Positions 55,276-64,000 of a DNA stretch of 64,000 bases are shown here, piece after piece. The number at the start of each line of letters is the position of its first letter. Position 1 is the first letter of the stretch. The notes beneath the pieces are model-generated. The model did not search any database and was not told the origin of the DNA. It saw only the letters and a program-made list of their open reading frames with translations. Source of the stretch: JACKCR01 sp041390305. GTDB lineage: Bacteria; Eisenbacteria; RBG-16-71-46; CAIMUX01. The position numbers were made by a program, and so were the translations under genes. Where the stretch lies: positions 1-64,000 of the forward strand of contig JAWKQE010000018.1 in the NCBI GenBank assembly GCA_041390305.1, given 5' to 3'.

Positions 55276-57437
55276 ATGGACGAGAACTGCCCTCGCCGGC
55301 CCGTACGGGCATGCCCCTCCGCATTCTCTCGATCCCTGCTTCCACTGCTGCTCGCGTCGTTCCTGGCCTTCTTCCAGATACAATGCCTGCTCATTCCGGG
55401 CGACGAACCGGAAGGTGTACACAAGGCGAACATCCTCCGTCCGTCCACATCACCGCCGGTGGCGCCATCTCCGACAGCTCCGGGATCGACTATAAGATCC
55501 TGTTCCGCTGGAACGGCGTGGACGTGGACGGGTGGTCTCGTACTTCGAGTACGCAGTCGACGACACGGTCACCGAATCCGCATGGAGGGACACGGTCGAG
55601 TTCTCCGCCGGCTTCGAGTTCGAAGCATCCACCTTCGACAGCACGACGACGGACCGGTTCACGGACTGGCACCGGTTCTACATCCGAGCGGTGGACAACG
55701 AGACCGCCGTGTCGAAACTCGACTCCCGTTACTTCAACGCGGTCACGATCGCACCGGTCTCGGAGATCGCGTTCCCAAGGACGAGAGACGCCCGGCCGAC
55801 TGCCCGGAACGATCATCTTCCGCTGGAGTGGCCACGACCTCGACTCCTCGGATCCCGATCAGAGGCCGGTTGCGTGGGAGTACAAGCTCATTGCCATCCG
55901 CGACATCGTTCTCGACGAGAACTGGGAGATCGAAGAGCAGATCCTGACGGAAGAGAACCTGCTCCTCGACACGCTCGTCGTCGGGGACAAGCGAGGATGG
56001 ATCCGAGTGCCGTACGAACGGTCGTCGCTCCGGGTCTCGAACCTGGTGCTGACGACGGAGCTCGCATTCGCGGTGCGCGCGATCGACGAAGCGGGCGCCG
56101 TCGAGCCTGGCATGGAGGCGAATCAGAATACATCCCGTTCATCGTGTCGAACCGCCCCGCCCAGGTACGGATGACCGTCACGGTGAACGGTTCGGAGGAA
56201 CTCGAGTACAACGAGGCGGACTCGGATCCCAAGGAGATCGAGGTTCCCCCGAACCGTCCGCTCCATTTCACCTGGACTGGGGATGCCGGTACTACGGTTC
56301 GGAGTTCGGAAACTCGAACTATGCCCTCGACATCGCCGATCCGGAGGACAGACCCCTGCGGTCTCCCGACGGGGTCGGCGGCTGGATCGGTTGGGCGGAG
56401 TGGATAGTGTGGTCGAGCCGATCGTGTTCGGGAGGAAAACGCCGGGCAGACCCACTCCTTCTGGGTGAAGGAAGGGACATCTCAGGGAAAAGTCCTCCGA
56501 GATCCCTCTGCGAGGTCCGGATCTTCGTCGTCCCGTTCACCTTCGAGAAGCCCGTGCTGATCATCGACGATGCGAAGTCGATCCACGACGTGCCTCACGA
56601 CACGTTCATGCGAGAGGTGTTCGCTCGCCGATTCCTCGAACTGGGAAACGTCGAGGAGTTTGCGATCTGGGGTCCGAACGACGGCCCCAGGCCGAACGGG
56701 CTGCAGGACCTGACGCTCGCGAAGCTCGCGGGGTACCGGCACGTGGTCTGGCACTCTATCTCGGCACCACCTCCGAGAACCTTCCACTGGAGCAGATGGC
56801 TCCCTATCTCTCCGACTACTCCACGGCCGGAGGGCGGCTCCTCATGACCGGGGACCGGCTCTCTTCCCACATGATCGGCTTCGAGTATCCGAAGACGCCG
56901 CCCATCCCCGATGACGATGCGGAAGGGGCCGATTTCGACCGTGACAGCTTCATCTGGCAGATCATGCGGATGCGCAACACGATCGTGGGGATCGACAACG
57001 GCGACCCCGTTCGCGAGCAGGAGTCTGGTGGGCTGATCGGGGCGCGATCGCGTCATCCCGCGTATCCGGACATCTGGCTCGACTACAGCAAGTGGGACCC
57101 GTACCTCCTGATCGACGGACCGCAGTACCAGGGAGGTGTCAAGTTCTGGGAGGGCTTCCGGGGCGAGGTGCGGCCGTTCGAGAGGCTCTCGGGCCTCGAC
57201 ACTCTCTACACGCCCGTGACGTTCGACTCGACGTATGCGTTCGGTGCCCCACCGCCGCGCTTCGCGGATGCGGTCATCGGTTGGCGCTATGAGTCGACGC
57301 GCGCGGATACGCTGGGGGGCACGCAACAGGGCAGGATCGTGGTCCTCGACTTCCAGCCGTACTTCTTCGAGCCCAACGCGGTGCAGGATGCCGGCACGTC
57401 GAGCATCAACTGGCTCGTGACGGGACTCGATCACTGA
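55276..57437 (+). pseudogene. Lipoprotein-like surface protein of unknown function (frameshifted)
   Basis: Begins at an ATG at 55276 (GGGAG 10 bases upstream) with a lipoprotein-type signal ending at FFQIQC. From 56796 to the TGA at 57435-57437 the frame is clean; before that about eight indels break it. Readable parts include IDYKILFRWNGVDVDG, VSYFEYAVDDTVTE (a fibronectin-III-like region with RFYIRAVDNETAVSKLD), LRVSNLVLTTELAFAVRAID, IFVVPFTFEKPVLIIDDAKS and GGRLLMTGDRLSSHMIG. The last region resembles glutamine-amidotransferase-like or ThuA-like folds, but this is weak. It probably sits on the outer surface. Length would be about 720 residues. Confidence 0.65.
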
Positions 57438-57442
57438 CCCGT

Positions 57443-57479
57443 GGCTCCGCGGGCCGGCGCGTTCGCGGCCCGCGGAGCC
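57443..57479 (+). terminator. Terminator-like hairpin
   Basis: GGCTCCGCGGGCCG pairs perfectly (14 bp) with CGGCCCGCGGAGCC around a 9-nt loop, 5 bp after the preceding stop codon. The following bases are TCTCGG, with only two T. Confidence 0.75.
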
Positions 57480-57730
57480 TCTCGGACTCGATACTCCTGT
57501 CCGCGGGGTGCGGACACGCCGACCGTCAAGGATCTCGGAACGAACGGTTCGGGACCGGAAATCGCGGGAGTGACTGAGCATAGCGTGATCCCATAGACTG
57601 GCATTCGGCTCCACTGTCGGTCCGACTTGTATCGTGGAGCCATCCACACAGTGCACTGCCAACGGCCACCCTCGGCGGCTTCTCGCTGCTCGAGAGTGGC
57701 CCCCATTCAGCACGAGGGGAACACGCTGCC

Positions 57731-60655
57731 ATGAAGCTCACTCACTCGCGGGTCTCGCTGCTCGCGATCGCCGCACTCGTTTCCGTGGGCACGGAGGCTT
57801 CCGCCTTCGTCAGCCCGCAGAACGCCGAAGGTCTCGAGATCCAGCTGCCGGAGTTCGAGACCCGGAACTATATGGATGCCCAGGTCGCCCAGGGGATGAT
57901 CCAGACCCAGCAGGCGCTGGCCGGGGATCTCGGGGGGCGTTGGAAGGTCCGCTCCTGGAACACCTACGCGGGTTCTCCGCACTCCGTCTTCGGATCGGGC
58001 GCGGCGGTTGCTTCGCCGCTCGCGAGCGCACTCGACGCCGAGGCCGCGGCTCGGACGGTTCTCGAGGCGAATGCCTCGGCACTCCGCCTCGATCCGGATG
58101 CCCTCACCGTCACCGACGTCGCGAACGGCCTCGGTAAGTACTCGGTCCACTTCAAGCAGACGTACGAAGGGCTCGACGTCATCGGTGGTCGTGCCCACAC
58201 CGTCTTCATGGACAGTGGTCGCCTCTTCGTGATGGGCTCGGACTTCTTCCAGGTCGGTGAACTCGACGCGACGCCGACCCTCAGCGAGCTCGACGCCGAG
58301 CAGATCGCTGCCGCCGACGTGCCGTTCAATCCGGTTACCGACCAGATCCAGGAAGGCACGGACCTCGTTGTCCTCCCGTACCCGGTGGCCGTCGATCAGG
58401 TCGAGTACCACCTCGTCTACCGGCTCCGCGTCGAGACTGCCGATCCGATCGCCATCTGGGTGACCCACGTCGACGCGCACTCGGGAGAGATCCTCTGGCG
58501 CTACAACGACGTGCACTACTTCTCCGGGAACACCCAGGGTGACATTCAGCAGGACACCTACTGCAACGGCGAGTCCTCCGATCCCTTCGCCTACATGGAG
58601 GTCTCCGTCAGCGGCCAGGGAACGACGAACTCGGACGCGAACGGCAACTGGTCGATCGGCGCCGGGAGCGGTTCCGCGACCGTGACGTCTCAGTTCTTCG
58701 GTCCCTACTGCAACGTCAACCGGTCGTCCGGCGGTTCCGACGCTCAGTTCAGCGGTACGGCCGACGGTGGGACGCCGTTCACGATCGACTGGAACGACGG
58801 CAACTCGCGCCAGGACGAGCGGGACGTGTTCGAGGGCGTGACGGACGTGCACGAGTTCATCGGCTCGTTCGACCCGACCTTCGCCTACATCAACCAGCGG
58901 ATGACCGCGAACGTCGGCGTGACAGGCACCTGCAACGCGTTCTGGAACGGCACGATCAACTTCTACAACGCCGGCGGTGGATGCGCGAACACGGGGGAGA
59001 TCCAGGGCGTCGTGCACCACGAGTTCGGCCACGGCGTCCAGGCTTCGATCCTCGGCACGCAGGGCAACGAAGGGCTTGGCGAAGGGAACTCCGACATCCT
59101 CGCCAACTTCATCACGGACGAGTCGGTCATCGGCCGGGGCTTCAATACGGGCAACTGCGTGACCGGAATCCGTGACTCGGACAACGCGCTCCAGTACCCG
59201 GAGGATCTGACCGGTCAGGTCCATGCGGACGGCGAGATCATGGCCGGCGTCGTGTGGGACGTCCGGAAGAACCTCGAGATCACGCTCGGCGCGGGCCCGG
59301 GAGAGTTCCGTGCAGCGCAGCTCTGGCACTTCGGTCGTACGTTGGAGCACCCGTTCAACCAGGCCGACCAGGTCTTCTCCATGTTCATCGCCGATGACGA
59401 CAACGGCGATCTCTCCGACGGTACGCCGAACTACGCCGCCATCTGTGCCGCCGCCCAGAAGCACGACACGAACGGCAACGGCTACGACTGTCCGACCCTC
59501 ACCGACTTCGTCACGATCGCGCATGCGGCTCTCACGACGCCGCAGTCGGAAGGCGCCCTCGACTTCGTCTGCGACGTGACGACGACGTCGGGCACGATCG
59601 ACGACGTCACCCTGCACTACACCCGGAACGGTCTCGAAGGTCAGGCGACGCTCACCGCGACCGGGAACCCGAATGAATTCAGCACTACGGTGCCGTTCTC
59701 GCAGGGCGACCAGGTGACGTACTTCCTCACGGCGTCGAGTACGACCGGCAACGTCGGCACCGCACCGGAGTTCGCGCCGTTCTTCGTCCACGCATTCGAT
59801 CTCACGTCCGAGTTCGATCCGATGGAGACGGACATGGGCTGGTCGGTGAACGACGAAGGCACGGACGATGCCACGACGGGCGTCTGGACGCGTGTCGATC
59901 CGAACGGAACGGCGGCGCAGCCGGAAGACGACCACACGGTCGACGGAACGCAGTGCTGGGTGACCGGTCAGGGTGCCGTCAATGGCGGAATCGGGGACAA
60001 CGACGTAGACAACGGGACGACGACGCTCTACAGCCCCGGTTACGACCTCTCGGCGTACGAGAACGTGATCGTGAAGTACCATCGCTGGTACTCCAACACC
60101 GGGGGGAATGACCCGGGCAACGACCTCTGGGTCGTGCAGGCTCGGAATGACGGTGGTGCCTGGGTCGATGTCGAGAACAACCAGACCGACCAGGGCCGCT
60201 GGCTCCCGGTGATCGTGGACGTCGTCGATCTCTTCGGCACGCCCGGAACGGTCGAGTTCCGGTTCCTCGCCTCGGACCTCAACGACGGTTCGATCGTCGA
60301 AGCCGCAGTCGACGACTTCGAAGTTCTGGCCGTCGGCGACAACCCGTCCGACGCTCCGGTCATCTCGGGTGCTCCGCTGAGCTTCGCGCTCTACGGCGCC
60401 TCCCCGAACCCGGCGTCGAACGGCACGACCGTCTCGTTCCAGGTGCCGACCAACACGAAGGTCAGCGTCTCGATCTTCGACGTTGCGGGCCGGAAGGTGC
60501 GGACCCTCGCCGCGGACACGTTCGAGGCGGGTCGCCACCAGATCGCCTGGGACCAGAAGGACGACCGAGGGAACGATGCACTCTCCGGCGTCTACTACGT
60601 CCGGATGCAGTCGAACGAGTTCACCGCCAGCCGCTCGGTGGTGGTGAGCCGGTAA
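57731..60655 (+). CDS. Secreted zinc metalloprotease with FTP-like propeptide and FlgD-like C-terminus
   Basis: 974 residues, intact. Signal peptide about 1-25 (LLAIAALVSVGTEASA). Residues 30-265 form a fungalysin/thermolysin-type propeptide (KYSVHFKQTYEGLDVIGGRA, VTHVDAHSGEILWRYND). The catalytic domain has GVVHHEFGHGVQ (zinc His430 and His434, Glu431) and a downstream GEGNSDILANF supplying the third ligand, as in M4/M36 gluzincins. Then come a beta domain (about 600-680), a MAM-like or jelly-roll region with DVVDLFGTPGTVEFRFLASD, and a FlgD-like end (VSVSIFDVAGRKVRTLAADT, then SGVYYVRMQS). The Cys content suggests disulfides. It probably degrades external protein. The promoter lies in the 290-bp upstream region after the terminator. 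Confidence 0.92.
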   Translation: MKLTHSRVSLLAIAALVSVGTEASAFVSPQNAEGLEIQLPEFETRNYMDAQVAQGMIQTQQALAGDLGGRWKVRSWNTYAGSPHSVFGSGAAVASPLASALDAEAAARTVLEANASALRLDPDALTVTDVANGLGKYSVHFKQTYEGLDVIGGRAHTVFMDSGRLFVMGSDFFQVGELDATPTLSELDAEQIAAADVPFNPVTDQIQEGTDLVVLPYPVAVDQVEYHLVYRLRVETADPIAIWVTHVDAHSGEILWRYNDVHYFSGNTQGDIQQDTYCNGESSDPFAYMEVSVSGQGTTNSDANGNWSIGAGSGSATVTSQFFGPYCNVNRSSGGSDAQFSGTADGGTPFTIDWNDGNSRQDERDVFEGVTDVHEFIGSFDPTFAYINQRMTANVGVTGTCNAFWNGTINFYNAGGGCANTGEIQGVVHHEFGHGVQASILGTQGNEGLGEGNSDILANFITDESVIGRGFNTGNCVTGIRDSDNALQYPEDLTGQVHADGEIMAGVVWDVRKNLEITLGAGPGEFRAAQLWHFGRTLEHPFNQADQVFSMFIADDDNGDLSDGTPNYAAICAAAQKHDTNGNGYDCPTLTDFVTIAHAALTTPQSEGALDFVCDVTTTSGTIDDVTLHYTRNGLEGQATLTATGNPNEFSTTVPFSQGDQVTYFLTASSTTGNVGTAPEFAPFFVHAFDLTSEFDPMETDMGWSVNDEGTDDATTGVWTRVDPNGTAAQPEDDHTVDGTQCWVTGQGAVNGGIGDNDVDNGTTTLYSPGYDLSAYENVIVKYHRWYSNTGGNDPGNDLWVVQARNDGGAWVDVENNQTDQGRWLPVIVDVVDLFGTPGTVEFRFLASDLNDGSIVEAAVDDFEVLAVGDNPSDAPVISGAPLSFALYGASPNPASNGTTVSFQVPTNTKVSVSIFDVAGRKVRTLAADTFEAGRHQIAWDQKDDRGNDALSGVYYVRMQSNEFTASRSVVVSR

Positions 60656-60751
60656 CGAGTTCGAACGCGGACGGGACGGCGCGGATTCGTAGCCGTCCCA
60701 TTTCGCAGCAGAGTCTGCTCCCAGTCTGAGATCGGGAGCCCGTACGAAGGA

Positions 60752-60781
60752 AGAGGGCGGCGTAGAGATACGCCGCCCTCT
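60752..60781. terminator. Bidirectional terminator hairpin
   Basis: AGAGGGCGGCGTA pairs perfectly (13 bp) with TACGCCGCCCTCT around a GAGA tetraloop, between the convergent ends of the metalloprotease (+) and the Ser/Thr kinase (-). Confidence 0.85.
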
Positions 60782-60788
60782 CTATGCT

Positions 60789-62390
60789 CTACGCGGACCT
60801 GACGTCTCTCAGGAACTTCTCGCGATCGGTTGCGTCTGTCATCTGGGCCGCGAGGACTTCGAAGAGCTCGTCAGCGTTCGTTGCCTGGCCAGCGCTCTTC
60901 TTGACGAGGATCTTCGCGATCGGTCCGACGTAGGCGGCGAGGCAACGGGTCGTTTCCGCGAGCGTCGCTTCGTCGAGCGGCCTCCCCAGTGCCCCTGCGC
61001 CTCCAGATGGAGATCCGCTGACACCGCTGATGTTGCCGCCGTCTGAGGCGACGCCGGCGGCACCATCCGGGGCCCCGCCCGCGCTACCCTGCGAAGGCCC
61101 GCTTCCATCCGCGCGTGCGCCGCTACTCGTCATGCCGCTGCCACGCGTCAGGCCATCGCCGCTCGTCATTCCGCCGCCGCTCATCGTTCCGCCACCACTC
61201 GTGAGTCCACTGTCCGAGATCATCGAGTGGGCGATCCGTTCCCGGAACGCCCGTCCTTCCGCCAGGAACGATTCCCGATCGAGCGGATTGAGCAGATCTT
61301 CGGCCGCGGCACGGTAGAGATCGTCCAGACCGGAGTTCTTCGCCGCCGCCCTTCGGATCACGACGCGCGCCAGCGGCCCCAGGTAGTGGGCGAGCTGATC
61401 CCGGACCTGGCCGAGGATGTCCGGGTCCCACCCGGTGGGGGGATCCGTGCACGCACTCGGTGACGTGGGCTCCGAACCGAGACCGGTTTGCACTTCCAGG
61501 TCGAGCCCCGACAGGTCCGGCGGCGGTCCGGCGAAGAGAGTCTCCTCGGATACGCAGGCCGGCACCGGGTCGACCGATGCGCCCGACACCTCGGCCTGGA
61601 ACTCCGCGGCCGTCTGATAGCGATCACTCGGACTCTTGGCCAGGGCCCGCGCCACGATCGCGTCGAACGGCGACGGGCAGTGGGTCGGGTCGATCTCCGA
61701 TGGCCGTCGCGGCTCCTCGTGGCAGATCTTGTAGGCCAGGACCGCGGAAACCCCTTCCCAGGGCCGCACCCCGGTGAGGAGCTGGTAGAGCACGACGCCG
61801 CACGAGAAGAGGTCGGCCCGCGCGTCGACTTCGTTTCCGTGGAAGTGCTCGGGTGCCATGTAGGCGGGCGTTCCCATCATCGCGCCCGTGTGCGTGATGT
61901 TGGAGGAGTCGACGTGGGCGATGCCGAAGTCCGCGATCTTGAGCTTCCCGTTCCGGCCGATGATGATGTTCGCGGGCTTGATATCCCGGTGCCAGATTCC
62001 GTGATCGTGCGCGAAGCCCAATGCGTCCAGCACCTGGTTCATGATGCCGACGATGTCGGCTGAGGCGAAGCGGATCTCACGGTCGAGATAGTCCGAGAGC
62101 GTGCTTCCCTCCACGAACTCCATCGCGAGGAACGCCACGTCTCCGTCCTCGCCGTACTCGTAGATGCCGACGATTCCCGGATGCGAGAGCCGGCCGGCGG
62201 CCCGCGCCTCGTTGCGGAAGCGGACCGTGAGCGCGTCGCCGTGACGCCCACTCACGAGATCCCGGCGGATCGTCTTGATCGCGACCGGACGCCCGATGAT
62301 CGGATCCAGACCCTTGTAGACGACGCCCATCGCGCCGCGGCCGAGCACTGCGGAGATCGTGTACTTCCCGAGACGTTCAGGGGTCGGCAC
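60789..62390 (-). CDS. Ser/Thr protein kinase with duplicated C-terminal domain
   Basis: 533 residues, no transmembrane segment. The kinase domain (about 8-270) is complete: LGRGAMGVVYKGLDP, Lys in VAIKTIRRD, HRDIKPANIII, DFG in IADFGIAHVDS, and a PAYMAPEH substrate loop, so it is a PknB-type (Hanks) kinase. After an acidic linker, two copies of an approximately 60-residue helical domain follow (HYLGPLARVVIRRAA...DRESFLAEGRA and AYVGPIAKILVKKSA...DREKFLRDV), separated by a Gly/Ser/Thr-rich low-complexity segment with MTSGGG-like repeats. The domain pair may bind a partner. The gene lies 7 bp after a haem-binding HAMP sensor gene, so the two proteins probably form a split membrane receptor kinase. 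Confidence 0.93.
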   Translation of the reverse strand: MPTPERLGKYTISAVLGRGAMGVVYKGLDPIIGRPVAIKTIRRDLVSGRHGDALTVRFRNEARAAGRLSHPGIVGIYEYGEDGDVAFLAMEFVEGSTLSDYLDREIRFASADIVGIMNQVLDALGFAHDHGIWHRDIKPANIIIGRNGKLKIADFGIAHVDSSNITHTGAMMGTPAYMAPEHFHGNEVDARADLFSCGVVLYQLLTGVRPWEGVSAVLAYKICHEEPRRPSEIDPTHCPSPFDAIVARALAKSPSDRYQTAAEFQAEVSGASVDPVPACVSEETLFAGPPPDLSGLDLEVQTGLGSEPTSPSACTDPPTGWDPDILGQVRDQLAHYLGPLARVVIRRAAAKNSGLDDLYRAAAEDLLNPLDRESFLAEGRAFRERIAHSMISDSGLTSGGGTMSGGGMTSGDGLTRGSGMTSSGARADGSGPSQGSAGGAPDGAAGVASDGGNISGVSGSPSGGAGALGRPLDEATLAETTRCLAAYVGPIAKILVKKSAGQATNADELFEVLAAQMTDATDREKFLRDVRSA

Positions 62391-62397
62391 GGTGCCT

Positions 62398-63270
62398 CTA
62401 CTCCTCCAGCATCCGCATGGCCTGAACGAGACTCTTCCGCATCCGATTGAACGACTCGGAGAGGATGCCGATTTCGTCGCGCGCCTTCACCTCGAACTCG
62501 GGCGTGCCGAGTTCTCCCCGACTCACCGAGTCCGCGACGCCGGAGAGACGGGTCACGGGCCGGATCACGAGGTAGTAGAGCATGAAGTTGAGCACGACGA
62601 AGATGAACGCGAAGACGAGCGTGAGCGACGTCATGAAGGTGCGGAAGGCCGCGTCGGCCCGCGCCAACGGGACCTCGGTCGGCACGGATACGATCTGTGC
62701 CCCGATGATCTCGTTCATCTGCCACCCGAATCCGTTGGCCGGTCCGTAGAGTTCGACCATGGTCGGCGGCGCCGCCTCGACGGTGGTGTGGCAGGTGAGA
62801 CAACTCTCCTGCTTCACCTGGATCGGCCGCGCGATGAAGAACGAGCCTCCGCTCGGCGTGTCCCTCTCCCCGACGACCTCCTCCGCGGCCGGGTCGTTGC
62901 GGAAGTGGGTCACGATGTCGGTCTCCCAGTCCGTCGCCCGATCGCGCGGGTTCGTGGGATTGAGGGTCGCTTCCTTGTAGCTGTACTCGGGGAACTTCTC
63001 GCGCAGCGAATGGAAGACCTCGGTGGCGGAGTACGCAGGGACCGACTGCGGGAGGAACTCGTGCTGCATCCGCTCGGCGAGGAGCGGCTGCACCTGCGTC
63101 GAGGTGTAGCTCCGGGTCGCGAGCGCCGCCTCCATCACGAGGCGCGCGTTCTGCGCGATCTCCTCGCGGGCGTTCTCCTGGAGCAGGTTCCTCGAGACGT
63201 ATCCGGCGGCGACGAGGCCGAGCAGGAAGACCATCACGAAGACCAGGTTGAACTTGACGATCAGCTTCAT
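62398..63270 (-). CDS. Tll0287/DUF3365-type haem-binding sensor with HAMP domain
   Basis: 290 residues. TM1 about 5-27 (FNLVFVMVFLLGLVAAGYVS). The periplasmic domain (28-205) contains one CXXCH (CLTCH, about residue 158) and FPEYSYKEATLNPTNPRDRA, features of the Tll0287-like c-haem family found in redox or gas sensors. TM2 about 213-235, then a HAMP domain (YLVIRPVTRLSGVADSVSRG) and a coiled tail ending MRMLEE without an output domain. Covalent haem attachment requires a c-type maturation system. The output is most likely the Ser/Thr kinase encoded 7 bp downstream. It could sense redox state or NO/O2 and link the locus to the cytochromes further upstream. Confidence 0.9.
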   Translation of the reverse strand: MKLIVKFNLVFVMVFLLGLVAAGYVSRNLLQENAREEIAQNARLVMEAALATRSYTSTQVQPLLAERMQHEFLPQSVPAYSATEVFHSLREKFPEYSYKEATLNPTNPRDRATDWETDIVTHFRNDPAAEEVVGERDTPSGGSFFIARPIQVKQESCLTCHTTVEAAPPTMVELYGPANGFGWQMNEIIGAQIVSVPTEVPLARADAAFRTFMTSLTLVFAFIFVVLNFMLYYLVIRPVTRLSGVADSVSRGELGTPEFEVKARDEIGILSESFNRMRKSLVQAMRMLEE

Positions 63271-63667
63271 CTACGACTCCCCGTCGGTCCCTTCCGTGGC
63301 ATCCCTCGTTCCCCCAGTCTTTTCGACCGCACCGGAGGGGATCTCCAGGGAGGGACCACGAGCGGGAACGACCGGCAACGGCCGGGGAGACAAGGCCACG
63401 CCCGGGCCATGGTCGATTCTGGCCGGGTTCGGAAAGAGGTTCCGGGAATGTCAGCTGGTGTCGCTGTGGTCGGCCGCACGGCGGTGACTCCGCGGCGACT
63501 CGGCGGCTACATGGCGGGCGACTCGGTAGCTTGGATGGAAGCGGATCGTGTGATCCGATATGCACTTACCTGTTTATCAACAACTGGTTATCGTCGATGT
63601 GTCAGGCGTCTGACGCCCGAGGCGGTCCGCGTGCAGCGAGCGCCTCCCGACGATCCGACCTTCCCGG
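63271..63667. other. Intergenic region of 397 bp
   Basis: No gene was recognised. It holds AT-richer sequence around 63555-63600 (TGTTTATCAACAACTGGTTA), which stands out from its GC-rich surroundings and could contain the promoter of the haem-sensor/kinase pair. No clear -35/-10 pair could be assigned. Confidence 0.45.
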
Positions 63668-64000
63668 CTATCCGAGCGCCTGCTCGACCGTCTCGTGGTG
63701 CTCGAGCAGGTCCCAGAGCCCGACGAGCTTGAGAAGAGATTCCTCCCGACTGGCGGGTCCCGTGACGACAACGGTCTTCTCGTTCCGTTTGGCCGAGGTG
63801 TAGGCCGCGGCGAGGATGCCGACGCCCGCGCTCGTCACGTGGGGGACGCCGGAGAGGTCGACGATGAACCGCTTGGCCGGCTTCCTGCATCCACGAGGAT
63901 CCGATCGAGCCTGGAACGCATCCGAGGTATCGGTCAGTAGGCCCGACAGCCGGTAGATGATCTGCGCGGAGTCGTCCTGAACGTCTACCTTGAGCTGCTT
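63668..64000 (-). CDS. STAS-domain protein (anti-sigma-factor-antagonist type), 5' end outside window
   Basis: The frame is open from the window edge to a TAG at 63668-63670, giving 110 residues; the N-terminus is missing, so no start can be chosen. The sequence is a STAS domain: an opening strand VDVQDDSAQIIYRLSGLLTD, the phosphoacceptor region RFIVDLSGVPHVTSAGVGIL, where D-L-S-x-V-x-x-x-x-S-A-G is the conserved Asp/Ser loop, and a closing helix ESLLKLVGLWDLLEHHE. STAS proteins are phospho-regulated partners of anti-sigma kinases and also appear as inputs of Ser/Thr kinases. A kinase of that class lies in the same direction 1.3 kb downstream, so a functional link is plausible but not shown. 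Confidence 0.85.
   Translation of the reverse strand, partial: KQLKVDVQDDSAQIIYRLSGLLTDTSDAFQARSDPRGCRKPAKRFIVDLSGVPHVTSAGVGILAAAYTSAKRNEKTVVVTGPASREESLLKLVGLWDLLEHHETVEQALG

Noticed and set aside
57707..60538. Long open frame on the minus strand opposite the metalloprotease
   Set aside because: Translation is Arg/Asp/Glu/Val-rich without any motif; the plus strand contains signal peptide, HEFGH zinc site and FlgD-like end.
63560..63600. AT-rich TTATCAACAA-like sequence considered as DnaA box or origin
   Set aside because: Only one imperfect match to the 9-mer and no replication gene nearby; more likely a promoter region.

Overview
The window is high-GC bacterial DNA with no rRNA or tRNA gene that I could find. 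Several traits together suggest a Gram-negative member of the wider FCB/candidate-phylum area (Eisenbacteria-like, Krumholzibacteriota-like or similar). These are secreted proteins ending in FlgD-like or Por-type C-terminal domains, long fibronectin-III proteins, lamin-tail and CotH domains, very large repeat-built multihaem cytochromes, and TTG or GTG starts. This placement is inference from gene style, not from a marker gene.

Layout. 1-9 kb holds ordinary housekeeping and metabolic genes: a partial YVTN propeller, a MATE/MOP-like exporter, an alkaline-phosphatase-superfamily enzyme, a PaaZ/BoxD-type aldehyde dehydrogenase, MsrB, an AcuI-type reductase and an esterase. 8.9-16.4 kb (minus strand) is a tight six-gene operon: outer-membrane protein, degenerate class I lysyl-tRNA-synthetase-like protein, orphan amino-acid-binding lipoprotein, aldehyde-dehydrogenase-like protein, membrane histidine kinase, and a receiver-ATPase protein. 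A large hybrid kinase with a terminal Hpt domain diverges from it (16957-20064). I regard this as the best candidate for an undescribed sensing or metabolic system. 20.06-22.58 kb is a nested mobile element: an IS3-family insertion sequence inside another transposase gene whose inverted repeat abuts the hybrid-kinase stop codon.

22.6-31.5 kb carries a small-molecule kinase, a 1748-residue fibronectin-III protein, a methyltransferase and an MFS exporter. 31.6-43.9 kb (minus) is an electron-transfer locus: membrane cytochrome b, a 20-CXXCH cytochrome, a roughly 2025-residue cytochrome with 85 CXXCH motifs (interrupted by one 2-nt deletion), an outer-membrane barrel, and a two-cluster ferredoxin/flavin oxidoreductase. 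The order suggests a quinone-to-outside electron path.

44.3-60.7 kb is a block of secreted or surface proteins: two metalloproteases, a CotH/lamin-tail protein, an arylsulfotransferase-like protein and others. Between about 47.69 and 56.8 kb nearly every gene is broken by repeated small indels, and both edges of the block are abrupt. This looks more like a poor-quality assembly stretch than natural decay. 60.8-64 kb (minus) returns to intact signalling genes: a STAS protein, a haem-binding HAMP sensor and a Ser/Thr kinase.
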